Shown: one piece after another, positions 34,130 through 45,574 of the stretch
How positions within the stretch are numbered: the first letter of the stretch is position 1
Layout: each line of letters begins with the position of its first letter
Assembly: GCA_032622095.1 (NCBI GenBank)
Contig: CP136064.1
Span: forward strand, 128,637,605 to 128,701,604
Reading direction: 5' to 3'
DNA: 64,000 nucleotides
DNA from: Siphonodentalium dalli
Lineage: Eukaryota; Mollusca; Scaphopoda; Gadilida; Siphonodentaliidae
The notes under the pieces: generated by a model
The model's input: only the letters and a program-made list of their open reading frames with translations
What the model was told of the DNA's origin: nothing
The model's database searches: none
Program-made: the position numbers and the translations under genes

Positions 34130-36083
34130 TGTGTTATAGATGTTGGTTTCGGAAAGCAGGTTTCCATCGTTTCCCCCAAAGAGGTTTTTCGGTGGTTTTT
34201 GCACCCCGTGTGTGCACGGGGTAGAATATGCCTACCGCCCCACTGCGAGGGGTACATGTCCCCTAATGTGATACCGTTTGCCGTGAGGTGCATCCCGTGA
34301 GGTGTGGCGTATGAGTCCTGGATGTACTAGGGCGGGCGTATCACGCGAGACATCGACCTGCGGATGATCCTCTTTGATCCTACATCTCTTCAAGACGGTG
34401 GTTGAGTTGACCAGCTTAATCAAGCGGCTAGTCCCGCCCCTCCACATTGTTTCAGATTAAATGTGTGTGATATGTTCAATTGCTCATCTGATGTTTGAAG
34501 TATTGTTTTCTGGGTTTTTTTCACGTGTGATGTTCTGTTCACTACTGTCTTTTGTGCTCGTCCTGATGATTGTTGAGTGTTGAATCATGTATTGTTCACG
34601 ATTGTCCCAACGTGGAGCGGTACCGGGAGGCTGCTATATGCAGTGGCTAAATGGGTCACCGCTCCAGCTATGTCCCAGTCTTTGGCCCGAACATATTTAG
34701 AAAGGTATAGTCCACGGCGCCTACTTGGCTAGTTGTCAATTTTTTGCTTTTCGTATGGCAACTCAAATAAAAAAACAACGTAAGAATGATGACTCACAAA
34801 GTTCCAATGATGTCGTGGTATTCCCTCAGTACTTGGTTATTGGCTTTGACCCAAACGTGAAAAGACCTTCTTTCTTTGTCATTGATAAAACGCTGCAAAC
34901 CATTGCTGTTCAATTTAAATCTGTTCAAAGAAAGTTCAATCTGATGCTCTGCTGCAGTTAATAGCTGTTGCACAGACACCAGTGTTGGGTACTCATAACA
35001 AGACATTGAATAGTCGCTTAGCTGTGTTCCGGACCCGCGATATAGCTGGTTCTTCGGAATTAGAAATATTAGCGGAGTTGGCAACACAGGGAGTTACAGA
35101 AAAGATTTCAAAGGCTGTTGATGGACTAAAAGTTCCGCTGAATAGTTAACTTCTGACCTTCAACCGGTACAAACATCCACGGACATTGAAGGTTGGGTAT
35201 ATAAAGATGTATTTAAGCACATTTGTTACAAACCCATTGCGTTGTTTTAAATGTCAGGGGTATGGTCATGAGTATTGTAAAAGTAAAGAGACCATAAGCG
35301 CACAATGTTCTGTTTCTGGTCATGATCATAAGGATTGTACGAATCTTAATTGTTTTCAAACTGTTAAGGTTCGCATGCTGCAATAGATCGTTATGTCCCA
35401 TTTGGGACTATTAATTCAAGATTCAACGATGTAAAGCTAAGAAGCATCTGTCATATATAAATGCTAAGAAAATAGTTGGTCGTCGGCCATCCATTCCACA
35501 TGTCTAATACTCAGCAGTCGTGACTACAAAAAAGTGTGTTGATGCCAGCACTCAGACACAGAGTCACAAACTAGCAATACAAGTTGAGGCGACTGATATC
35601 ATTCCTGTTTCAGAACCTGAAGCGCATGTTCTGGATATAGCTTCTGCCGTTGAGAGATTCCCTTCGAAACAATTTATGCAAGTTGATCCTATTGTTCCAA
35701 AAAGAAAATCGCATGTTGCTTGGAAACAAAGATCGCCAAAGTCACTCAAACGTTTCGACTTTATTTGAGCTTTCAAAATTTGACCACATGATTAATGACA
35801 AAACAGTTAACTCTCAAAGACAAGAAACGGTATTTGTGCATCGAGGTTATATGATTGCACACTAGACAGTTCTTGAATTTATATTCCTGACTCCAATGTG
35901 AAACATTCCTCTTGGGTGCTTTTATTTGTACATAGCTGATCATTGCATTGTTTTAATCTAATCCACTGTCTGATTTATCTACACAGTTGCGATCTTTTTT
36001 ATACCTGATTCTGTTCTTGGTCGTGATATGATCCAGCTACTAAAACGACATTAAACCCTCAATAAAGAAATCGATCAATCAAT
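34130..36083 (+). mobile_element. Internally deleted LINE with gag-like ORF1 and intact-looking 3' end
   Basis: A GC-richer 5' leader (about 34130-34720), a broken ORF1 (34725-35768), a short 3' UTR and a 3' end reading ACATTAAACCCTCAATAAAG followed by a (ATCA)n-like tail (about 36068-36083) follow in the order expected of an APE-type LINE of the jockey/Nimb kind. No endonuclease or reverse transcriptase lies between ORF1 and the 3' end, so about 3 kb or more of ORF2 is missing. It is therefore a non-autonomous derivative or a deletion relic. The 5' boundary is approximate and no target-site duplication could be fixed. The leader contains a stable hairpin, CACCCCGTG facing CACGGGGT, near 34202-34223. 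Confidence 0.7.
34725..35768 (+). pseudogene. LINE ORF1, gag-like zinc-knuckle protein, broken
   Basis: The product of an intact relative binds the element's RNA. Three open pieces give the family's order of motifs. An N-terminal piece starts at 34725. After a frame change near 34935, a middle piece reads TLNSRLAVFRTRDIAG and ELATQGVTEKISKAVDG (about 35005-35125), matching the conserved region before the zinc knuckles. After an in-frame stop at about 35147, LRCFKCQGYGHEYC (35240-35281) forms the first CCHC knuckle; a second cysteine cluster (QCSVSGHDHKDC) follows, lacking one canonical residue spacing. A C-terminal piece (35520-35768) has the usual DASTQTQ motif. At least one frameshift and two stops make it a pseudogene. 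Confidence 0.72.
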
Positions 36084-36084
36084 C

Positions 36085-37610
36085 GGTGTTTTTTGCTGAC
36101 CGCCTGAACAGAAATCGTAGGGTGTAATTACTTGTAATTGAAGACGTGCCTGTCGCTTTTAAAACTTGTAAGCATGTATACCAATGGCGGGGCTTGATGC
36201 ATGATAGTGGTGTCATTATTGGAGAATTGAGAATACTGTAAGCAATATCATACCATAATATATTTAGGCTGAAATTTCTTAGGCCTATTTCTGAGAGGCT
36301 AACGCATAAAAAAGTGCAAGGAGTGGGTGGTCGCGTAGCTGAAATGATTTTGTGGACCCTGTCTCTGCAAATGTTTTCAGCAGCCCCCATCCCCGGTTAA
36401 ATACGAACTCCGTGGCTTAGTTATATTGCATGGGAACAGACACTTTACAGGCTATCCTATGAAATTGCACAAGTACTTGAACGACATGCTCGCTGATCAC
36501 ATAATAAAATGGGATCTCAATCTCGTGGCTATTATCAAAGGCAACGCACAATCGGTTCTCGTGGGAATAAAAGCGTGATGTGGTCATTATTATTTTTTCA
36601 ACGCCAACCGTTGCAATTTATTCTAAAAGTTAGCACGCAAATGTTTTGAAATAGGAGTAATCGAGCATGAAATCTTCATTCCGTGCACAAGAGGTTTTCA
36701 TTAAAATTCACAGCGGATTATAAACCCCCAATTGCTCCAGGAGCTCGCGATCGGACTCGTGATTTCGGTCTGGTTGAACTAATTTGTGAATCTTGTACGT
36801 GAGAGCAATTCGTTCTCATGACACACGGCTTTTCGAATTAACCGTGGAGGACCATCGCGCAATGGTCGCCAGTATCCCTTCGGTGATTATCGGGTAGGAC
36901 CGTATAATTAATACATGCGATGTACATGTGCACAGAACCATTCATTCATTCATAGCCCAGTCATCAGTCACACTGTGATATGTACGAGCAAACCATATGA
37001 ATGTTTTTTAATTCCAAACTCAACCAGATGTATGGATATAGAAGGAGTAGTTTGCACTCGTTGGTACCCCCACCCCCTCGACAATCTTACGGCTAAGAAG
37101 ACTTATCTCTTCCAACAACTTTCTGTACATGCAAATGTATGGGTATATAAAATAATACTTTTGAGACGGAGAGAGTACCAACCAACAACAACTTCTGACA
37201 TAAGGAAATACATGATTCGCTGTCCCGGTGGGGGGGGGGGGGGGGGGGTGATTGGGGCTGATACAAAGTGCATACACTTGATTTATTTGTTTTTCAAATG
37301 TTGGGATGCACCCACCCTTCCGTGTAATTTTTACCCATTAACCCCTTGATGCCACTCCTATACATCTCCAAATTCAGTCCATTTATGCGTCCGCCTCCTA
37401 TTCCAAGCCATTTCTTTATTAACTGCAATTATTGTTACTTCCTATTTAATTAAAACAAAGAACTGCTAACGATTGCAAATTGACTCACTGTTTCAATGAC
37501 GAGTATCTGCTCAATTTACAGAAATTTAGACCTCTAAGTCTATATGGTTAGCAATAATTTGCTAGCTATAAATATAACAATATATATAACACAACATAAA
37601 TCACTGTGTA
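36085..37610. other. Intergenic with a G18 run, nothing recognised
   Basis: No gene or repeat family recognised. A G run of about 18 lies at 37231-37248. A CA/CT-rich patch lies near 37060-37085. Confidence 0.4.
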
Positions 37611-37616
37611 CGTCTG

Positions 37617-37624
37617 TTTAATTG
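37617..37624 (+). other. Target-site duplication, left copy (TTTAATTG)
   Basis: TTTAATTG here and at 39882-39889 are identical and directly abut the outer ends of the 2,257-bp inverted-repeat element. Confidence 0.85.
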
Positions 37625-39881
37625 CGGTGTGACTAATTACCGCCCGGGACCGCCCGGGTGGCCCCACGGGCCCGTGGACACAATATGTCGACGTTATAAC
37701 TTAGCGACATGCCACCTGAGGGCAACATAGAAAAATTTACTCGCTCGCTCGTCTCTGGCCGGTCATATTAACCCCACAAATGCCGATATTGGCTAAAAGA
37801 GCCTGGGTGATTACGGGTGTCATCGTGTGTTTTCAGACAGATTATTTTGGTCATTCGCGGTAGTGCAATACACCTGAGTGTTTGGTTTGGGGGGGGGGGG
37901 GGGATAAGGTTTCCCCCCCTGAATTTCGATATTAATAAGATAGTTTCTCGTTTTTATGAATTATATTAGGCCTCATTGCATCGCAAGAGCTCATTCTTTT
38001 GGTTTAGAAGTAATTTTCGGGCCAACTTCTGTGATCGGAATTTGAGGTGGCGAGTATAAAAAAAACTTTCTAAAACTGGAAGTGGAATTGCGAAAAACAA
38101 ATCTGTGACCTGTGACCTGAATTGGTGGGGGGTAACTTTATTATTAAAACTTGAAAGTCAGATGAGTTTCTTGTTTTATGAATTATATGTCTGCGACCCA
38201 TCAATGTTAACAGTCATTTCCTGGACATGGAAGCGATCTGCGATCTGAATTGGTTGGGGTGGGCGATCCATGAATGTTAACATAATGTCCTGGATCTGGA
38301 AGCAAACTTTCTCTGAGAATCTCGGTGCACTGCCTTTCAGGTGGTGGCGGGGTGGCGGTGTGCCGGCGAATAACCATTTACTTAGAATGCTCCATGAATT
38401 CCGTCCCGAAAATGCAAGGATTCCCGGGTGACCACCATGGTTCTGGCTACGCAGACGATTTAGTAACATAAAGTGCATTTTGACACCCCATGCACGACTT
38501 CAGTTCTTTTTGTTTATACATTATTTTACCATATTTTGAGGGGTTAATAACATCGGCCGTGGACGCGTCAACGAGTCAATATATGGAATTAACACTCAGG
38601 TGTATTGCACTACCGCGAATCACCAAAATAATCAGTCTGAAAACACACGAAGACACCCGTAATCACCCAGGCTCTTTTAGCCAATATCGGCATTTGTGGG
38701 GTTAATATGACCGACCGGAGACGAGCGAGCGAGTAAAATTTTCTATGTTGCCCTCAGGTAGCATGTCGCTACGTTATAACGTCGATATATTGTGTCCACG
38801 GGCCCGTGGGGCCGCCCGGGCGGTCCCAATGTTCTTTTTGTTTGTATACCATTTTAACGGATTTTGAGGGGTTAATCACACCGACCGGAGTCGAGCGAGC
38901 GAGGACCATTTTCTAGGTTCACCTCGTGGGGTATGTCGCTACGTTATAACGTCGAGATATAGTATCCACGTGCCCATGGGGCCTCCCGGGCGGTCCCGGG
39001 CGGTCCCAATGTTCTTTTTGTTTATATACCATTTTATCGGATTTTGAGGGGTCAATAACATCGGCCGTGGACGCGTCACGAGTCAATATATGGAATTAAC
39101 ACTCAGGTGTATTGCACTATACCGCGAATCACCAAAATAATCTGTCTGAAAACACACGAAGACACCCGTAATCACCCAGGCTCTTTTGGCCAATATCGGC
39201 ATTTGTGGGGTTAATATGGCCGGCCGGAGACGAGCGAGCGAGTAAATTTTTCTATGTTGCCCTCAGGTGGTATGTCGCTACGTTATAACGTCGATATATT
39301 GTGTCCACGGGCCCGTGCAATGGGGCCGCCCGGGCGGTCCCAATGTTCTTTTTGTTTATATACCATTTTATCGGATTTTGAGGGGTTAATAACACCGACC
39401 GGAGTCAAGCGAGTGAGTAACATTTTATAGGTTGACCTCGTGGGGTATGTCGCTACGTTATAACGTCGAGATTCAGTGTACACAGACCCATGGGGTCGCC
39501 CGGGCGGTCCCGGGCTGTCCGAAGGTACTTTTTGTTTATACACTATTTTACCGTATTTTGAGGGGTTAATAACATCGGCAGTGGACGCGTCAACGAGTCA
39601 ATATATGGAATTAACACTCATGTGTATTGCACTACCGCGAATCACCAAAATAATCTGTCTCTAAACACACGAAGACACCCGTAATCACCCAGGCTATTTT
39701 AGCCAATATCGGCATTTGTGGGGTTAATATGACTGGACGGAGACGAGTGAGCGAGTAAATTTGTCTATGTTGCCCTCGGGTGGCATGTCGCTACGTTATA
39801 ACGTCGAGATATTGTGTCCACGGGCCCGTGGGGCCACCCGGGCGGACCCCGGGGGGTCCCTGGCGGTAATTAGTCACACCC
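37625..39881. mobile_element. 2,257-bp TIR element with modular internal repeats, 8-bp TSD
   Basis: The left end CGGTGTGACTAATTACCGCC and the right end (reverse complement GGGTGTGACTAATTACCGCC) match except the first base. Inverted similarity runs for about 255 bp (37625-37880 against about 39612-39881). Perfect TTTAATTG duplications flank it. The right two thirds are a tandem series: module B at about 38500-38830, 39012-39345 and 39527-39881, and module C at about 38831-39010 and 39347-39525. B carries the sequence of the left arm in inverted orientation. All modules end with palindromic ACGTTATAACGT and GC-rich CGGGCCCGTGGGG and GCCCGGGCGG boxes. No transposase frame was seen. An 8-bp duplication fits hAT, P or KDZ-type elements, but the ends match none of these that I know. 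Confidence 0.85.
37885..38490. other. Unique interior of the 2,257-bp element
   Basis: A G run (about 37891-37904) follows the left arm. Two similar subunits then occur, GTGACCTGAATTGGTGGGG near 38112 and GCGATCTGAATTGGTTGGGG near 38238, each near a TGAATGTTAACA or TCAATGTTAACA and a TTTCCTGGACATGGAAGC or TGTCCTGGATCTGGAAGC box. No frame above 100 codons looks genuine. Confidence 0.55.
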
Positions 39882-39889
39882 TTTAATTG

Positions 39890-40805
39890 AGGTTTTAACT
39901 GGTATAAAATACGATTTTTTGCATATTTCCCAGACATGCCCCAGCTGCCTGCCTACACTAAATTCTATACAAAATTGATTGCCTGAAGTCAAGATAGTAC
40001 ATCCATAGGAGGGCCAGGAGGGCTGTAAAATGGCCGGTCCTTCGTGTTCTTTTGACACGACTAACAATTTTGATCAATCTAATTATTTATATAAATAAAT
40101 TCACTCTTGTCCTGGCATAATCGACTGTTGAAAGTTACTGATTAAAATTTCAAGAAAATGGGTTACCTTTGGGGTTCTATTGCCTGTGTGTGCTTAAGCT
40201 ATGGGGTCTTGTCCAAACCCATCACCACACATCGGTGCAATCCCAATTGTAACCTATCTTCGCATTAATCGGTAACTGTTAACTTTTCGTTGGACTGCGT
40301 TGTTGCAACATTATAAACTTGACATTACAGTTTTACCGGTCTGCATATATGCAATGATATATGCATATTAAAGCAGATTAAAAGATTTCACTGTTGACGT
40401 GTAATGAAGCTGAATTTTACCGGAAATTGTTTGTCTAATCTACCAAAATCTATGGTCTTTACTAAAACATGACAAACCTGTGATAAGCAGAAAATAACCA
40501 TATATTGTGTACATATCTTGATCAAAGACAGTTATTTCATATGCAATTTGGTTTTCGTTCACAGAAATACAACTACCACCTATCAAAATTAGTTTTAGTG
40601 AATTTCACCAATGTTATCACCTGTCATGGGGTGAAAACTACTTTAAGTGCTTCATTTCTAGTCAACAGAGAAGACTAGAGCACATGCAAGTTGTTTTAAA
40701 CTAAAAACAAGATAAAATTTGGATAAAAATTGCATTTTCGAGGAGAATCCTTGTTTTGGCTTCCGGATACCCACCCACATGCACGGGGGGACATTGTGTA
40801 TCGCA
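39890..40805. other. Intergenic, nothing recognised
   Basis: AT-rich spacer between two TIR elements. No frame or repeat of note. Confidence 0.4.
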
Positions 40806-40813
40806 GTTCACAC

Positions 40814-41633
40814 TAGGGCTTCACGGTTTTTCGATATTTAGTCATACCGCGGTTTTGTTTTTAATACCGTGTAGTCGGTATTGGATTTCTTGAATAGTCG
40901 GTATACCGCTGCACACTATATTTTCTTTTTTAGTCAGTTTTACGATAGCAAATGTCTATAAAATACATACTCTGAGGCACTAAAGCGTGCCTGTAAGTAA
41001 TGAACAAGAACCAGAATCAGCGAGAGGAAACGAGAACCAGCGAGACGAGAATATAACCAACCAGTCGCGTAACTTCAGCAAAGTGCGAAAAATCAATTAT
41101 CACAAAGGCAGTGACAACATGTTGTACGCTGATGGATGTGTGTTTATTGTCGCCTCACATGCAGCTCAAATTAGTGTACACAAAGCAATAATTTGACCAT
41201 GGTCGCCATCCATACAATTACGAAAGTCGAAATGTAAACTATACCCTTACCATTGTTTCCGTGCTAATGTTTGTCCACCATCGAGACACCACGGATAAAT
41301 ACCTATTGCTTGGGGACATTCTTAGTATAATCTGGACTTAAATCCCCTCATTGTACATGTATATACTTGTTTGTTTGTTGTTTTTTGCATAAGCGACGTC
41401 AGTATTACCCCACACATTGTTAAGATCACAATCGACATGCATTGTGTTGTCCTCTTTTCGCGTGTCCGCGTGACACTGCATTCACACGTCGATATTGCAT
41501 TTCGTACTGCATGTCCCAAAGGATCTTAACTAGCGAAATGTTTGGACATTATTCTTGACGGTATTTAGTCATACCGCGGTATGGAAATTAATACCGTAGT
41601 CGGTATTGTGAAGGTGGATACCGTGAAGCTCTA
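40814..41633. mobile_element. 820-bp hAT-like non-autonomous element
   Basis: The left end TAGGGCTTCACGG (40814-40826) and the right end (reverse complement TAGAGCTTCACGG, 41621-41633) form a 13-bp TIR with one mismatch. Perfect 8-bp direct repeats GTTCACAC lie at 40806-40813 and 41634-41641. Subterminal inverted boxes ATACCGCGGT, TTAATACCGT and GTCGGTATT occur near both ends. TAGGG-type ends with 8-bp duplications are the hallmark of the hAT superfamily. The interior holds no transposase; its longest frame (69 codons at 40987) has no known motif. Mobilisation would need a hAT transposase encoded elsewhere. Confidence 0.88.
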
Positions 41634-41644
41634 GTTCACACCCT

Positions 41645-42265
41645 GCTCTGTATCTCAATAAACTGGGACAGGACACGTTACTAATTTTAAATTATCGATC
41701 TTAAAACACGTTTAGATGTTATTTAAACCTGACGTTTCTTCTGTGAACACCACACCACATAGTCACAATACTGACGAGATCAACCTACATGTACATATAC
41801 CAACCGATTATAAACAACAATCCTGATTTTATTACATTCATCTGTGTTGTAAAACGCTTACTATAGTCCCCAACATCATATATTGATATCATTATAATTA
41901 TATGCAATTTGATTATATTTGTAGTATGTATGTTTTATATCACGGAACTGAATCAACTGCTAAATGTACATGAAGCATGTTTGGTCGGTGGCTTTCTCGA
42001 ATGCAAAGCAACATAAATGCACATTAGCATTATATTAGGACAAGAAAGGTAACACCATCTTCAAAAATGGTGTACAGGTATATCCTCATTCGGCGATGTT
42101 CAGAGAAGTAACCCTTTAAATATCAAAACATTATTGCATGGATCACCAGACGATGATAATGTGAACATGTCTCACCATATATAGTTTCACTAGTCACTCT
42201 TTACGATTATTACTCACCGTCGCAATAACAGGTGAATATATATAGATGTCTCAAAATCTGACTGT
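41645..42265. other. Intergenic, nothing recognised
   Basis: AT-rich spacer between the hAT-like element and a LINE relic. No frame or repeat of note. Confidence 0.4.
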
Positions 42266-42271
42266 TCAATT

Positions 42272-43005
42272 CTTCGTTTAAATTGTCGAAGCCTGAACGA
42301 TAACTGGTATTCACTCATAAATCTTCTAACTTTTATAACTAACTCTAAACATCATATCGATATACTAGCTCTAACTGAACTATTCAATATACGAGAAGAT
42401 TTTTTCTCTTCCTGCGTATCATCAATTCAAATTGAAATCAGCACCAGATGACGATGATGGACGTGGTGGTGTTAACATGTTTATAAATGGAAAAACTTTC
42501 TTTTTGATTCCGTGAGGACCTAACGATATTTATCCCACATGCTATTGAGACAATTTGCACGGATAGAATCCTGGCACTCCTCGTGTGTTGTGGCATCACT
42601 CTACAGATCAAATACGGCCCCGCGTGCATATATCGACACATTTATCTCATAGCTAGGAGATTTCAACATTGACTTGATTAACGTTCAGTCACATACGAAA
42701 ACTAAAAGCTTCATTGAAACCTTGTTTGAAAATGGATTCTCACCTGTAATTACCCAACCTAGCTACACGAATAACCGACCACTAGGCAACACTCATTGAT
42801 CATATTTATACCAACAAGATTGTTGATGTATCTTCGAAGGTTATTCACCAAACCAAGCTTATGAACATTCTTTCAATATTTATGGGCGTTAATGAATCAT
42901 TTCCATTGGTCGGATCTAAACCACCAACTAAATATATATAAAAATACAACAGTGGATTACAAAAGGTCTCATTATCTCCTCTTTAGTCAAGAACAGTGTT
43001 CACGA
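42272..43005 (+). pseudogene. Degenerate LINE ORF2 endonuclease and linker
   Basis: Four separated pieces give the family's order. LRLNCRSLNDNWYS with HHIDILALTE (42272-42383) is the first endonuclease motif and the catalytic-Glu motif. A GRGGVNMFI-type piece lies near 42460-42485. LGDFNIDL with SFIETLFENGF and ITQPSY (42653-42765) is the GDFN motif and its follow-on. QWITKGLIISS (about 42946-42978) is the box that links endonuclease and RT in CR1/L2-like LINEs. Stops and frameshifts separate the pieces and no RT follows. The insertion is old. Confidence 0.65.
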
Positions 43006-43009
43006 TGGG

Positions 43010-43880
43010 CCAATTCTGATTTTTTTGGACCAAATTACAAAAAACTTTGGCCAAATTAAATCTTCATTTCTGGTATCACTGCTAATGAATATTTTGGTTT
43101 TATTTAACATCTGGCATTAAATATAATTATGTCCATACCTTCAAATACCGTGTCCAGACGGCTTTAATCCCACCGTTGTTACCTGACAAGATACCGCCAC
43201 CCACTGTCTACCGTTCAGCCTTATGGCAAACCAAGAATTCATTAGTGTTAATCATCATACTGGGTTATTGCATTTGGTGGTCGTCTTCAAGAAGATTCAT
43301 GCAGAATATTTGTTATATATTGACTTATGTGCCAGCCATATTGGCTGGAATATATTATTTTAAGATCGATGTAACGACAGCTATAATGGGATTATTGACT
43401 GAATTTACTTAGTCAACAGTGACTCATTCTTCTAGTCAGAAGAGACAAAGTTATCCTAAGATATTATACGAGCAGAATTGAGGTGTCTTTGCAAACACGA
43501 AGTTGACTAAGCTCGAAAATTCTTCTTCTTCCATATACAGTCCAACCACCAACATGTTGGTAATTATGAACAACACTGTGAACCAGTTGATCTATGTATC
43601 TTCACGATCAGCCGAATTGAAAACGACGAGCAAATTCGATCAAAATCGATTTTGTTTTGTGTTTTTGCTTCTGTGTTCATTCAAATTGGTCCAATGGAGC
43701 ATTACACTACCGGTCTGCGTGGTAAAACGGCTTAACTCGTGTTAGGGGAAACACTTTATTCCCCCACATTTTAGAGTGGATATATATCCACCGCGACTGA
43801 TATGCAAACGAAATGCTGGATAACTATAACCTCAAGAATATCAGCAAAAAAGCATCATTTGGCGCCCGAGTTATATACTT
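43010..43880. other. Intergenic, nothing recognised
   Basis: Short frames only (78 and 80 codons) with no known motif. Possibly further LINE decay. Confidence 0.35.
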
Positions 43881-43929
43881 CGTGCGCAATTCCCGATGAC
43901 AATATTACGAACGCGATTATATCATTTAT

Positions 43930-44180
43930 TTAGTAGTATTTATAGCAGTGTCGCAATACAATTTCTCGGTGACGCGCCAATGTCTCGAAAAGAAAATAAT
44001 ATCCTAGACTTCTATGTTACTAATGTGTGTTATTGGTTATAAATACGTTCGAGTTTGGGTCAACATAAAGCCTCCCACACTGATCAATCTATAGTATTTT
44101 CCCCATTTGTAGCGTCACGGCAATCGAAATTGTACCAACATCATAAAAACTGTTTCGCGGATCCTATGAAACTGTATGTC
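43930..44180 (+). pseudogene. Second LINE endonuclease relic
   Basis: PMSRKENNILDFYVTN (about 43978-44027) fits the box 'TRxxNxLDLxxTN' near the end of LINE endonucleases. A following frame has SHTDQSIVFSPF (about 44069-44105), which sits where 'SDHxxV' is expected, and later a YQHHKNCFADP stretch resembling the following 'YxxADW' region. The catalytic D-H pair is read as T-D, so the site is not intact. The fragment belongs to a different lineage from the piece at 42.3-43.0 kb, because both contain the end of the same domain. Confidence 0.45.
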
Positions 44181-44189
44181 CGAGTTGAT

Positions 44190-45055
44190 ATCTGGTTTAA
44201 ACTCGAGTATTTACCATGTATATATTGGATTATAATGTACTTTATGCCAACATACCCCCTGAAACATCAGAGATTTGAGGGGGGGGGGTAAATACTCAAT
44301 AAACTGTCGCAAAGTGTAGTCCGTTTACGGCTCCAATGTTAGATATCCTACGTGCCAATGTTGATACTGTAGTCTCGTCTCTGGCCCATCCAGCTCCGCT
44401 CACTGTTCCGTTCCTCTTCACGGCGTCACACTTACGCAACTGACTTCCGTTTCTAGCTGGTTGATAAATAAACAAATCAGCGTCGTAGCTTTTGTCGAAA
44501 TTTGATAGTTAGTACATTCGCCCTGTATACTTTCAGAAATCACAAAACACCACACCATTATCCCATAAATATTATTGTCTCGATATCATGACAGATACAT
44601 ATATAGCACACATTCCTAGTACACGAATGTATTCCAGACATGTTCGACGCCATGGGCTTTCATGCATTTATTTTAAGAAAACGCAATCATGGGGAAAATT
44701 ATTTTATGCAAAATACTAATTCGCTGAGTACCTAAATTCAACCATTTATAAGACGCGGTCTTATAATATAAATATAAAACAAATAGATTAATTTGAGTTG
44801 AGAGCACGAGGCGAAAATTGAAAAAGTTGAACAAATAAAATAAATGATAAAAGAAAAAGCCAACTTCCTCCATTACCAGCTTCATCAACAGAACCACAGA
44901 GAGAGAAATAGTTTTAAAGCACATATCAGCAGCTAAAATACAATACCTCGCCTTGCCTCTGGTCAGCCTCCGCAATAGTTATGGGTAAACCCGATTCGAA
45001 TTGCTGTACCAATACTGCAGCCACAACCGGTTCTACTAAAAGCCGACAGCACCTA
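44190..45055. other. Intergenic with G run, nothing recognised
   Basis: A G run lies at 44279-44288. No repeat or gene recognised. Confidence 0.4.
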
Positions 45056-45057
45056 CT

Positions 45058-45215
45058 CAAGGGGGCCAAGCAAGATGTGGCATGTACTATCGTGCAGAAT
45101 AGACCTATATATACCAAAGTCCAATCCACAGTCGATAGCTTGAGTGGAAACTGTACTATTAACCCCTAACGTGTGGCCGGTTCCGTCAGGTACGCACAAT
45201 AAAAAAGGCACCGAC
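45058..45215 (+). repeat. Dispersed repeat R, copy 1
   Basis: Landmarks are TACTATCGTGCAGAATAGACC, TATATACCAAAGT, CCAATCC, GTCGATAGCTTG, GGAAAC, GGTCCGTCAGGTACGCA-like boxes and AATAAAAAAGGCA. The same order is present at 45425-45572 and partly at 47235-47335. Confidence 0.7.
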
Positions 45216-45424
45216 AGGTCCTCACCAAGCAGCATGACCACGGAAAGGGACATCATATATCATGCAGCGAATACCTCACTGCATCCACGGATGGTCGGGC
45301 TAGTCGCTAGTTGTAGAGGAAGTGAATAAATTAACCCACATGCTGTTGTCGAATTCGCTATGAATGTACGCAAAAACGCCGAAAATAACACCCGCCGAAC
45401 GCACCTCCCCAGGGGGGGGGGGGG

Positions 45425-45572
45425 GGGGGGCGAGCGAGATAGTGCATGCACTATCGTGCACCTGTATATACCAAAGTTCCAATCCCCAAGTCGATAGCTT
45501 GCGCGGAAACGACAAGGTGAACCCATAACTTGCGGTCGGTTGCGTCCGGTACGCAAAATAAAAAAGGCATAT
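45425..45572 (+). repeat. Dispersed repeat R, copy 2
   Basis: It starts after an unusually long G run (about 45412-45430) and shares AGATAGTGCATGCACTATCGTG (a palindromic region), TATATACCAAAGTTCCAATC, GTCGATAGCTTG, GGTACGCAAAATAAAAAAGG. It is about 80 percent like copy 1 by eye. Confidence 0.7.
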
Positions 45573-45574
45573 TA

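Noticed and set aside
34130-36083. LTR retrotransposon or retrovirus-like gag
   Set aside because: Zinc knuckles are present, but no flanking LTRs, protease or integrase occur, and the motif order and 3' end fit a non-LTR element.
36915-37349. 144-codon plus-strand frame
   Set aside because: It runs through a G18 homopolymer and low-complexity sequence, has no motif and overlaps an equally open antisense frame.
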